Source of the DNA: Astropecten irregularis
Lineage: Eukaryota; Echinodermata; Asteroidea; Paxillosida; Astropectinidae
Direction of reading: 5' to 3'
Assembly (NCBI GenBank): GCA_963971285.1
Contig: OZ020257.1
Location: 17,560,602 to 17,624,601 of the forward strand
DNA length: 64,000 bases
The translations under genes were made by a program, and so were the position numbers. Shown one piece after another: positions 1 to 11,400 of the stretch. A model generated the notes under the pieces. The model saw only the letters and a program-made list of their open reading frames with translations, had not been told where the DNA came from and ran no database searches. Each line of letters starts with the position of its first letter. Within the stretch, counting starts at the first letter, position 1.

Positions 1-81
1 TAAATAACATGGAATTACAGTGTAATTTTGTGGATTTGTAAACGTGACCATTTTAAAATGTGCTGTCTTCTTTGCTCTCAG

Positions 82-2055
82 GGTCTGGGGTCATAGAGGA
101 GGGAAGTGGCAGTCGAGCCAACTCACCTGTTATGTACAGCGAAGATAATCAGAGCACTGAGGACCACATGAGGCAGCTCAAGAAATGTCTCTCCCAAGAC
201 AGAGGGGACAGCGGTTCGAATCCATCCTCGGTGCAGAGTTTGATTTGTGATGAGACCCTGTCCAACTCCCCAGTCAAGCATTTCAGTGCCATCCCAAAGT
301 CTGCGAAGTCTGCACACCAACCGGACAGAACAACTGCTACGGAGGAACCCGACCCTTCGCATTCTTCAGAGTCAGACATCGTGGGGACAAGTACTGAGAC
401 CAGCAGTCATTCATCTCAGTCTGGGACAGGCCAAAGGTTGACACAGAGGAGACCCTCTGAGACTCAGAGGCCCATACGGAGAATTAAAACAGTTCGGCCG
501 ACCCACATCCCGAAGGTGCCATTTGGACAATCGGAGCCAATACCTCTCTTTGAGAGTCTGGCTAAATGCATGTCATCCTCTAGAGACATCAGGACTCCGG
601 AACCCGCTCAGGAAACATCAGAGGAGCAAGCTACAATTACAAATTATGTGCAATACGTTAAGCAAAGTTCAGACTTTGAAGCTAAATCTCCGAGGAGGCA
701 AGAAAGAACTCCTGAAAGGCAGTCTCCTGGAAGTCAGTCTCCTGGAAGCAATTTTTCCGGAAGCCAGTCACCTAGAAAGCAGTTTCCAGGAGGTCGGTCT
801 CCTGGAAGCCAATCTTCTGGAAGGCATTCCCCTAGAAATCAGTCTCCTGGAAGGCAGTCTCCTGGAAGGCAGTCACCTGGAAGGCAGTCACCTAGAAGGC
901 AGTCTCCGGGAAGGCAGTCTCCGGGAAGGCAGTCTCCTGGAAGTCAGTCACCTGGAAGGCAGTCACCTAGAAGGCAGTCACCTGTAAGTCAGTCTCCTGG
1001 AAGGCAGTCACCTAGAGGGCAGTCTCCTGGAAGGCAGTCTTCTGGAAGACATTCGCTTGAAAGGGATGATCATGCAAGCCATTCCACTGGAATGCATTCT
1101 GCTACATTACATTCTTCTGGAATGCTGTCTCCAAGCAGCCAGTATCCTGAGCATCATTCTCCAAGTAGGAACTCTCCTGAGCGGCAGTCTTTTGAGTGGC
1201 ATTCTTCAGATGCCACAGACTTGGCTCAGACATCAACACTGGCAGCAGGAATTGAAGCAGGTGACTTCAGAGCTGACGAGAGTCATGAAGCTGGAAGTTC
1301 AGAGGCAGAGATGGAGAAGGAAGGTGAACCTTCACTGCTCCCAGCAGCCAACATAGCTAGAATGAAGGATGGAGAGGTGGTTGTGGTGTGGACTAGGTCA
1401 GTTTATACATGGATTTCCAAATTTATATGAATCAAGACACTGATTTTGATGATCACAAGTGGTTGCAAGTTTTTTGTAAGTTTTTAGAGTGTGTATACAT
1501 GTATATATGCTTGATGAGCAACTACTGGTACTTGGTCCTTTCCAGAAGTGCCAAGACCCAAGCCCTTCTCTCTTGATCCATTTTGTTTTCATCTCATGTT
1601 GATTGTGACTTTCCTTGTGCTATTTTCAGGGATGAGGACCGACTTTTACTTCAGCAGTGCCGAGATCAAGGCGCCACGCCAGACGTGTTTGAACAGGTGG
1701 CCTCCACCCTCAGCGATAAAAATGCACAGCAGGTGAGAGGAACTATGCGAGGAACTTAGTAGGGGGGTTGGAAGCCTGCCAACCTGGGCCCTATTCTGTG
1801 GCTCTGTTTACTGCGGAATTCTGCTCTTACGGTCTTCAATCTTTAATGTATACTGCGTTAGCATCAAATTTCTACGCTAGACTTAATAAAGCAATAAGTT
1901 TTTTTTAGTAAAAGCTTTTTGGGGTCTTTTGTTTGCAGGTTGAGGACAGATTCACAACGCTGATGAAGCTGTTCCAGTCATCTACGCAGGAAGAGGAAGA
2001 GGAGGATGAAGAGGAAGAAGAAGAAGCAACAAGTGATGATGAAGAAGACGTCTGA
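82..2055 (+). CDS. GON4L-like (GON4L/FLASH family) protein, C-terminal three exons
   Basis: The 3' end of a gene that begins before the window. Exons are 82-1396, 1630-1732 and 1939-2055 (stop TGA at 2053-2055). All borders are AG/GT, and the split arginine codon after VVVWT is completed by the second exon. The first exon (about 438 codons) is Ser/Pro-rich and disordered, and contains a pentapeptide repeat. The last residues form a SANT/Myb-like domain: VVVWTRDEDRLLLQQC, then DVFEQVASTLSDKNAQQ, then VEDRFTTLMKLFQS, followed by an acidic tail rich in E and D. This domain closes vertebrate GON4L (YARP) and also CASP8AP2/FLASH, both nuclear proteins linked to transcription control and, for FLASH and fly Mute, the histone locus body. 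The long acidic tail after the domain favours GON4L, since FLASH ends right after its domain. Family call is firm; the choice between the two is not. Confidence 0.75.
709..1059 (+). repeat. Coding minisatellite, 15-bp unit encoding SPGRQ
   Basis: About 23 imperfect copies of a 15-bp unit (AGTCTCCTGGAAGGC and variants) lie inside the first GON4L-like exon. They encode (S-P-G/R-R/S-Q)n. Every unit keeps a Ser-Pro pair, a possible site for proline-directed kinases. The unit length is a multiple of three, so copy-number change keeps the frame. Confidence 0.9.
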
Positions 2056-2060
2056 ATAAA
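2055..2060 (+). terminator. AATAAA overlapping the GON4L-like stop codon
   Basis: AATAAA begins on the last base of the TGA stop. Its position makes an extremely short 3' UTR possible, but a further AATAAA near 2513 is an equally good candidate for the used poly(A) signal. Confidence 0.35.
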
Positions 2061-4358
2061 GTCTGATGCCGATGGAAATGGCTAAATACACAGCAGTGCT
2101 CATTTTAAAAACAAAATCAAGTTTAGTCGGTAGTACACATCAAACCATGCATGAATATCTATGTTGCTTTATATTAAAGGAAAGAAACTTGAATACTGGT
2201 TAGGCAACTAAGATACACATCAAGTCAGGTTGAGAAAAAAAATAATACCTGTATTAATAACATGTAGCTCTAAAATGAGAAAGCAAGAAACAAACATCTT
2301 ATTTTGTAACATTTATATGCGCTACATGTATATGCCCAAAGCAGGCCAAAGTAAGTTGTTAATTCTGTACTCTGCATTAGAAAAGAGGTTTCTAAATGAT
2401 CAGAAATTTTGTCATTTTCAAGTTTATTTCTCTTGCTTCTGAAAATCTGAGTTCATTTCTTGTTTTCCTTTGTGGAACCCCATCTTGACAAAAAAGACCA
2501 TAGAGTATTAAAAATAAAGAAAAAATATCTTAAAATTATAAAATATTATTTATGATATCATCAACCCACTGTAATATGGGTTTATAATCGTCTGATTTGT
2601 TTTGTGGGGTGAAATCTTTGGCAATGTGGCAGTAAATGGCTTCTGATGAGACACTTTAAGTGTCTAATAGACAAGATTCTTCACCAATACAAGGCACCCC
2701 CTGACAACCGGGCTGAGGGGCTCAGGTGGTTAAGAACACAAAATAACTCTGTGGATGATTGCATATTTATTGTATGGATTCAACAGCCGTGAATCCGGAT
2801 GTTAACTTGCCTTTTGCTTGACCATATTTAATACTCTCATCAGTTAAAATCAATTTCACTAAGAATTATTTATATCGATTTTGACTAGATTTTTTTGACG
2901 TAATTATTGAGTGAAGCAAGACAATCGGCCATGGCAGGATGTGAACCAGTTACCACCAGGCTACAGTACTGATGCTCTGTAGTCTAAAGCTTTATCAGGC
3001 AAATGCTGGTAGCATCCTTCAGTTGCCTTTGTTTCAAGTGCTTGCTAGAAAACAGAGGTTCCAATCCGGCTTTGGTCAGTCGTTTTGTTTTTTTCTTGGC
3101 CTACCCCTTTTAATAACGATTTCATGACTCATTAATTGGACTGATTTGACAAAATAGACTCTGATAAATAAAACGTTTTATTTCATTCTTTACGAAAAAA
3201 TTGACTCGTCATGACAAATTAGCCGTTTATTTATACATGTAGCTTGTCTTGGTAAACTTGAACCTCATAAGGCAAAAACAACAACAAAGTTCCAGCCCCC
3301 CCCCCCCCAACCTATCAAGTTCAGATTTATAGTTCCCAGATGTTACTTTTGCAATTTCCGAAACAAAAACAAGAACAAAACTCACTTAGTAATAATTTTA
3401 TTTACAAAAGTGAAAAAAAAGACACCAACATTTTGAATTGCCCTTTTCACTACATTTTCAAACAAAAGTCAAGATTCCTTGATTTATGCCTACGAAAACT
3501 TTCCAACCCAAGGTACAATTGACTTCCTACTGAAAAATTTGACTTGAGACTTTTACATGATGCCAACAGGTTGCTGTCACATTATTACACGGACCTTCTG
3601 TAACAGACTAACATATCATTGGTCAATTGAGGGCAGTGCTTCAGACACCATCTTTGGGGAAAGTGAACACGAGAAAACAATTCTTGAATACACTTTTTAA
3701 TAAAGAAGTACGCAAACAAATTCAGAAAATTAAAATACTTCAATTCTTATACATAAATCGAAAAAAACAGAGAAAAATTGATTGCCAAAGGATTCGAACC
3801 AGCGACCTACGGAAAAATGCATCCAGTCAGTTTCCCTTGTGGTTATTTGATGCTTCTCGTACAAGAATGTTAAACATTTAATAGTATATGCTTTGAAATT
3901 TGGTACATAGTTTGATATGTGTACCCCAAAGATAAAGCGCCCTCATTTGGCCAAAAATATCGCCTATAAACAGATTTGATTCAAGGAGAGTTGCTTGTAC
4001 ATGTACTTGGTAGCATATGCGTTAAATACATGTATAAACTGCGACCAGAGGAATGCATTGGGTTTTAACACTCGCTGCCACAGAATGACTCTTCAAGCCG
4101 GGTAAAATGTCACATGGAAAAGATTCAACATCCTGATCATAGTATCTTCCATCCCTTAAGAGTCCAGTAGACGTACTGCCAGATGACGTCTTCAAAACCA
4201 ACATCAAGTACCACTCCAATAAGCCCCAAAGTTCATCCAGTACAATCCGACAGAGAACAATCTATCTGCCTCGTGGAGAGAACTGGATACGTCTTGGCAC
4301 ATGCACCCTGGCATTGGTCACCTCAGTTTATGAAGTTGTATCTCTCAGACGGGATGTT
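2061..4358. other. Convergent intergenic region
   Basis: Lies between the stops of the GON4L-like gene and NSA2 and should hold both 3' UTRs. It is AT-rich with no credible coding exon. It has a poly-C run near 3297-3309, TTTATT at 3397-3402 (a poly(A) signal for the minus strand), and a tRNA B-box-like sequence (GGATTCGAACC, read on the minus strand) near 3790, probably a decayed SINE. A CTCF-like core is at 3936-3950. Confidence 0.6.
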
Positions 4359-7300
4359 TTACACTAATAGGACGGCGTTGATGCAGCCGTCATTCTCTGG
4401 GGTGTTCGTGACCTGTGCATATTTACCTGTGTTCAGAGGAAATTGAAAAAACGACTTATTATTATTAATCAACGAGCCATTTTAGCCTTTGAGAGCGATC
4501 CTGCTAAGATCAAAATGTCAGGACCTCTTAACAGTCTGAGCATTCAATCGAAAAGGTTAGGTTGGTTTTTATTGTTAAGTCTGATGTTTGGTGAGCAGTT
4601 TGCAGCATGTATTTTCTTAATTTCGTCTTAAATGGTGACAATACTTACCCCAGACTACCTTGCCACCTTGCGTTACCAGACCCAATTCACTGACATTAAC
4701 CTGAAAGAAATAACATTAAAACTATGACAAAAACATACTCCATACAGATTATTAAGTACATGTGTACTTTGCTACGGGTATAGCACTTTGTTGCTATGGA
4801 TTTATCATTTTGTTACTCCGCTACATGTCGCATATATACACACAGCAAGTGACACAATGACCTCTCACCTCTATAATGGTTCCCTTGGTGATGACCCCCA
4901 GCTGGGTATATAGCGGGGAGTTGGGGTTTTTCTTTACTCCAATGAGTGGCAGGCAGAATGTGGCCCTCAGCTCTGGGTGTGTCACATGGGCCTTCTTAAA
5001 CCTCAGGCCCTGACAGACAAAAACAGAGATATTAATTCCATGTTACCATGACAACATGACAAAATCAGATATATAGATAAGATTTAGAATGATTTGTGGT
5101 GTATTTTACTAAGTGATTTTCGTTACCATTGGTCTGATGAATCGCTCGTATTTAGGAGGTTTCCTGGTGAATCCCTCGCCGACGTAGCACACTTTGGTCA
5201 CCATCCTCTTCCAAGCCTTGCCTAAAATCAACAAAAAATCACACAATTTTGATGTTATAATTTCTGTCTGTAATACAAGGGTTAACTTATGTATTCAAAC
5301 AATGTATACTCAGAGATAGAGACATGCAAGTTTTGAAAGTGGCTACAACGTAGAAAGTAAATGAGTGTCGGACATAAAGTAAGAAAAAAAAGAACAAATT
5401 TGAGGCACCAGTCAGTACTTTCTGAAAACAACCATGAAAAATAAATAAACAAATATACATTTATTTTTAATTTTAAAAATAAAAAACGTTATAATAGATA
5501 AATAAATATCAAATATTCTTCAGTTTGCTACGAGTAAGACAAGAAACTGCTCCTCACCTTTCCTCTTCCCAGTCTTGAGTACTTTGAAGACTTCTTGTTC
5601 GGACACGCCCCGCACCTTAGGGATGGGCACGTCCCACTTGCCCGCCTTCTCCTTACGTTTCTGCTTGACCATGTTGGACAGCACCTTGGCTCGTGACTGA
5701 CCCTCACGATCCAGCAGATACGCCGGTACAGCGCCCTCGGGTACCTCGTCTGTCTTGCGCTTTTTGTTCAGCTTCTCCTCGTGCATCTTGATGCTGCCGA
5801 GAGTATTTACAAGGTTCAGAAAATCAGTTCAGAAAACGAAAACACTTCAAAAATAGGTCAGAGTCATGCAAGGCAACTTGCAGACCACAGTAAACCTAGA
5901 CAAAAATAGTCTTTTGTAATGGACATGTATACAGCAATAATACCCAGTGTAGAATTGTTAAAGAATAACCTCAAAGACAATCTTGACCTTGGCATGATGG
6001 AATTACTATTATTGTTAGTTCATTGTAATAAAAGCGCCCTCTTGTGTTGACTTACGTCTTCTTCATCTGGATCTTCTCTGAATGTCTCTTCTTGTTGAAC
6101 AATTTGGCCCTGAAGGAAGAGAATGAATTATTCATTAAGGTCAATCTTTTCTAACAGAGATAAATACCACAAGAAAAAAACATTCACTGTTTTTTTTTTA
6201 CTCAGGAAAGGACTAAACCGAATCCTGAATTATTTTTTACACTAAAAGAATGACCAATGCAGTCAAATGAGCTGTTTACCACATATTACCGCAGTCTCAA
6301 CAGGGGGACTGGATCATAAGTCATGCGTTACCACGAAAACCACACTGTAGTGTATTGAGGTATTCAGGATACCACACTTACCACAGGAAAAACCATGTGT
6401 GGTAAACTATGGTATGCTGGTGAGTTAAGGCTTGTACCATGGACGCATATATGATGTGGCAAGCTCGTTATACTTTGAAAGATGAAAGGTTTGTCCGACA
6501 TGACTCACTTGATTCCTGTTAGCATTTTGGCCTTCTTCGCCCTCTCGTGAGGTTCTCGAGCCTCCTTCTTCCTCCTGAAAAACAACAACAATAACAACAG
6601 CAACAACAATATTAACAGCATGAACATGATTACTGCAGCCCAATGCTGCCCAAGAACAATGGGGATTAAAAATCCAGTAGTTTATACTGGTCTGAACCTG
6701 ACATAAACTTGCCAAGTCCTACGTAGGATAGGCCCCATCGATCGTAGGACTTCGTGAAATCGACCCCTGCTCACTTCATATTCAATTCAATTCACAAAAA
6801 CTACTAATATTACTAGTACTAGCCGGCCAGCAAGCCACTTTGACTTACTTTCTCTCGTGGTAATCCAGCCGGTAGCCATAACGCTTCCGATGGAGTTCCA
6901 TGTATTCATTTTGAGGCTGTAAAAGAAAACAAACATGAGTGACATTCATGAAATGTGTTTGGTCTTACAAAGGAGTCTTGTGCTTATAAGAAGTATGTTA
7001 AACTATTGAACTTTGAAGCCGAAAGAAATTAAACCACATTCCAACCAAAGCCCAGCACAGCAAGTTAAATTAATAATCACAAATTCTCATCAGAATTGCA
7101 CTTTTTGGTTGATATTGCAGTAACAATTTGATGAAACTAGTATAAAGCAACACATTTCTACTTACAATCTTGCCTTAATTAAAAAACAAAATAGGCCTAC
7201 ATTTACATGCAATATCATGGGGCGAATTAATTTTGCCTACAGTACAGCACATGAATGGATGGGGCGAAGTAACGTTAGTTTTTTAATTCAACGTGGAAAA

Positions 7301-7404
7301 AACTGACCGATTCAATAGCATTTTTAAACAAGACAATGCTTTCGTAACTACGATCAAACTTCCTGTATAATATACAACTATTTTTCTAATAAAAAACTCA
7401 CCAT
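4359..7404 (-). CDS. NSA2: NSA2 ribosome biogenesis factor
   Basis: Complete gene on the minus strand. Exons in order of translation: 7402-7404 (only the ATG), 6849-6916, 6509-6574, 6056-6109, 5558-5793, 5127-5221, 4869-5009, 4649-4700, 4359-4426. All introns are GT-AG and the phases close to 783 nt, 260 residues, the same length as human NSA2. The product starts [20 protein letters not shown], continues with a basic helical region ([18 protein letters not shown]) and the hallmark [20 protein letters not shown], and ends [14 protein letters not shown]2 is a nucleolar factor of pre-60S particles needed for 27S pre-rRNA processing. The gene is tail to tail with the GON4L-like gene and head to head with the CREB3L gene, 1.08 kb between start codons. 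Identification is based on near full-length similarity to the known family. Confidence 0.97.
6033..6046 (-). promoter_or_regulatory. CTCF-core-like site in NSA2 intron
   Basis: The minus strand reads CACAAGAGGGCGCT, matching the CTCF core (CCANNAGRGGGCRC) at most positions. It lies in the intron next to the 54-bp NSA2 exon. Motif match only. Confidence 0.35.
6270..6425. repeat. Interspersed ACCACA/TGTGGT-rich repeat in NSA2 intron
   Basis: Shares long stretches with 13690-14070, for example a block ending in GTATTCAGGATACCACA and a right end resembling GGTAAACTATGGTATGC. Both ends are rich in ACCACA or its complement, so the unit can fold on itself. No coding capacity. Confidence 0.6.
6715..6770. 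repeat. Short inverted repeat ending GTGAAATCGACCCC
   Basis: Contains AGTCCTACGTAGGAT and a partial inverted partner CGTAGGACTTC, and ends in GTGAAATCGACCCC. The same end occurs at 10397-10486 and, in part, at 14871-15017, so this looks like a fragment of a small foldback family inside an NSA2 intron. Confidence 0.5.
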
Positions 7405-8480
7405 TTTTGTGGTTCTGTCTTCTAAAACCTGACAAAATTACACAATTTTCGGATCTCACTCGTCGGCAGCATGCACGAGGATCACTGCACGGTGTCAATT
7501 ATTCACGCCCTCTTGCGGTTGCAACCTGCCAATGCAATCAATTAAGAAATAGTCGCACGGTGGCGCTATTTCCTGTGGGCCCACTCGGCCACGTCACCTG
7601 TGCCGTGTTGGAGGCAAACAAACAACAAACAATGATTCATGATCTAAAAATAGCAACAGTGTAAAGTAGGCGAGATCAGTTTGCATGCAATAACTGTGTG
7701 AACCGGTTGGATTTTCACTTTATCTTGTTTTATTTGCGAGCAATTTTGGACGAGATACGGTACGTCACTGCGTGTCTTGGATTTGGAAAAGAATCTACTA
7801 GTACTAGATTCAGTTTGAAACCACTGGATATTGAGCGAGGCAGGGGGTAAGATCAGAGTTGTTCTCGCAAATTTTGTCAAAAAGTCAAAATGATGTTCTC
7901 AATTTCAATTGAATTGAAATTGAAACGATGTACATTGTACATGCATTGATTGCGCATTGACTTGTCAGGAATTTCTGTGGTAGGTAAGCCATACAGAAGT
8001 ACAGTAAATAGGGCTAGTACTAAACGAAATGGAGCATTGGAGGTGAGGAAACGTGAAACGGTTCTAGACTAGTATTGCAAGATTCACGTGTTTGTTGTTG
8101 TGTATTTAGATGTTGGAAGTGTATATTTTGCTGACACCGTCATTTGTCTGATTGGAAATTCTCGATAGTCGATACGTCATATGTTTCTGTCGGCATGATG
8201 TGACATCATATTTAATGAAAATATGCCATTTTAAATGAAGGAATAGTAAAAAAGCATTTGCAGGATCTAAATATTTATATCTGTACTAAAAAAGGTATGA
8301 ATTTTTATAAGATTAAAAGTGAACTATAAAAGTATTCATGGATTTATCTGTGACCATGGTTACGTACATGTAGAACAAATTCAGCAGACTGCTTCCCACT
8401 TACAAGTCTGTATATTTGTTTTTTCTCCCCAGGATTTCTGTAAATTCCTGAAACAGCAATAAACGGAAAGGAACATTAAG
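7405..8480. promoter_or_regulatory. Divergent promoter region of NSA2 and CREB3L
   Basis: The 1,076 bp between the two start codons must hold both 5' UTRs and promoters. A CTCF-core-like sequence is at 7504-7518 (minus strand CCGCAAGAGGGCGTG), about 100 bp upstream of the NSA2 ATG. I see no TATA box at a convincing distance. A splice acceptor at about 8431-8432 (TTCTCCCCAG) suggests the CREB3L 5' UTR is split and its start codon lies in exon 2. Confidence 0.5.
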
Positions 8481-11400
8481 ATGTCGGGAGAGATTGAGAA
8501 TATCATGGGGAGAACTCTGTCATCGTCTGACGATCTAGACATACTCTTCAACATGAAGGACGGAATACTGTCAGATGTTGGCTTCCCTAATACGCACGAA
8601 CCATTGGTAAGGCATTGGACCCCTTCTTATCCATGCCCACAAATCTGAGGAAATCATTTGATGTAATTAATCATTTATAGAGGGAATTCATTTGCATAAT
8701 TCTGTTTTCTTTTTATTCCTTTGTTGTTTATTTCAGGCCTTTGAAAAGGAATTTTCTCCAGTGTCAGATGACATTCTATCCAGTATCCTACAAGAAAACT
8801 TCGACCTGACGGCCATCTCGGAAGCTTCGTATGACGATCCCGTGGCGTCCCCACAAAACAGCGACAGTGGTATCTCGGACGGCATCAACTCTCCGCAGTA
8901 TCAGAGCGACAGCCAATCAGGAGGCAGTCCGCAGCACATCGAGGAATTGGAGGAGGTGATAATGGAATCGGCCGATATGTCGAGCTATCTGATTGGCTCC
9001 GATGCTATGCTGATGGAACATTCCACCTTTGACAAATCGGATTTTGAATCAGGTACGTAACAATGGAGTTGTCGATCATATCTTGTATAATTATAGCTTT
9101 GTCAGAAAGTAAAATGCAGACAAGCGTTACGGCCAGCATGACCAGTGGACAAAATTTTCTGGTCTGGCCAACCAAAGAAAGTAGTTAACAGAAAAACAGA
9201 CAAATAAAATGTTCATTTTACTTTTCTTTTTATATTATACATGTCCGCAGTTGTTTGCTGTACAACACAAATAAATATTGAACAGCTGTTCAGGCAGAGC
9301 AGCCATTTTATTAATTCAAACACAAAAGCCACAAATATCAACATCAATTCTTGGTTATATGCAGATCTAGCACCACAGGTGCACATGGCTGAGATCCAGT
9401 GCTTTGTGTACATACATGGATCCCAAAATGTTAATGATGAAATTGTCAAGCCTAATCCTGCCTTATAGTCAGAAACAGGTGTTTATGTCATTTTTTAGCT
9501 CTTTTGAATTCCAAATAATTTAATTAAATTGCATGTGTATCAAGCAAACAGATGGGGAATGGAGGAGTGAATTTGAAACATTTGCCAAATTTATTATTTC
9601 AATTTGAAATTATATGCAAGGCCACAGATGGAAAATCAAAAATGCATACGATAATTATGTTATTCAAACTAAACTATATTTACATTATGTGAAACTGCTT
9701 TTCCAATGAATTCAGTTGGCGAGTATTTCTGTGTGGTATTTGCTTCACATAGATCTGTTAAAACGCTATGACTTGCTCTATTACCTGTAGGTGGCTTTGA
9801 GTGGGATCTTAAACTGTCGGACAGTGACTGCAATAAATCGCCGTTACCGATGACGATACAAGATGTCAAGATGATCAGTGCCACCACAACGACACGAGTC
9901 ATATCAACCACAGACTCGGTAAGATCCTCTCTCCTTCAACCATGTGTATTAGTCATTGGTTTTTTAAGTTTGACTTAAGTCTTATTCAAGTCTGACACAA
10001 GTCTGTCTCAAGTTTGATTCAAGTTTGACTCGCGTCCAACACAAGTCGCAACTTTCAGTGGCTTGACACAGCTCAAGTCCTCACCGGCAAATGACTTGTC
10101 TTGAATCGATTCACTGCAAGCAAAAAGTAAAAGGGATTCCAGGTCTCAGGATGCCAAATACAATACTCGCATCAAAGGTTCAAACAAATTTAGTTGTCTT
10201 GTTGTAAGTAAAGAAAACAATGTTTACGTCCTTCTCACAAAGATTTAGTTGTCATATGTCTTGAACTACAAAGTGTACTTCTTGAGCCAGTGACTTTGAT
10301 AGTTAAGCCTGATTTGTATGACATCTTTTGCTGACTCAACTTGACTTGGTGATATTACTTTGTATAACTAAGTAAAATACAAAGGATAACCCACCGTAGG
10401 GCCCTATCGTACGTAGGACTGCAATGCATCATAAGTCCTACGATTGATAGTAAGTTATGATGAGTTAAGTGAAATCGCCCCCTGGAGTCAGTGCAAGGAT
10501 ATGCCTCGACCTGATTGCAGACTCATCACAGAATTGGTGACTGGATAATGGCAATGCCATTCATGTATTCCTTTCTTCCTTTGCAGAGTTACCCAAAGTT
10601 GAGACTCACTGATGAGGAGAAGAGACTTCTCTCTGAAATAAATGTCAGTCTACCTACAGATATGCCTCTGACAAAGGTAATGTTATGAGACAGTTCCCTG
10701 GCTGAATGGCAAGCTAATATGTTGTGGTTTCAGACTTGCATCCCAAGAAGTGACGGCAAGGTCCCCCATCCTAGTGAGGTTTATGGACACTTATAATGCA
10801 CCGGTATCCGCCAAGCATGTTGCTCATGGCGCAAATCAATTATTATTCCTGGTCGTCGGGCCATAATTTACCTTCCCGAAACATCTCAACTCCCTGGGGA
10901 GTATACAGCCCGGGCTGCCGTATTCAGCGCACAGAGGCTTATCAAACCACAAAGCCATCTCTACCCTCGCAGGTACCCATTTATACCTGGGTGAAGAGGA
11001 GCAATATGTGACAAAGCATCTTGCCCAAGGATGCAAGCACCATTAATCCATGGCTGGATTCGAACCCACAATCTGTAGATTGACCACAAGACTTTGAGTT
11101 CAACACGCCAGACCACTAGGCCACAGCACCCCACATAGGGCTGAATACCTCGGAGGGTAGACTTCAGCCTCTAAATCCTCCCTTATTTGACCCGGATCAT
11201 TTTGATGTTTGATGCATCCAGGAAGAGGAGAGAGCACTGAAGACAGTCCGCCGGAAAATCCGCAACAAAATCTCAGCCATGGACAGTCGCAAGCGCAAGA
11301 AGGTGTACGTGGACGGCTTGGAGCAGCGTGTCCATCATTGCACGAAACAGAACAACGAGATGCAGAAGAAGATATCCAAGCTGGAAAACGACAACAAGTA

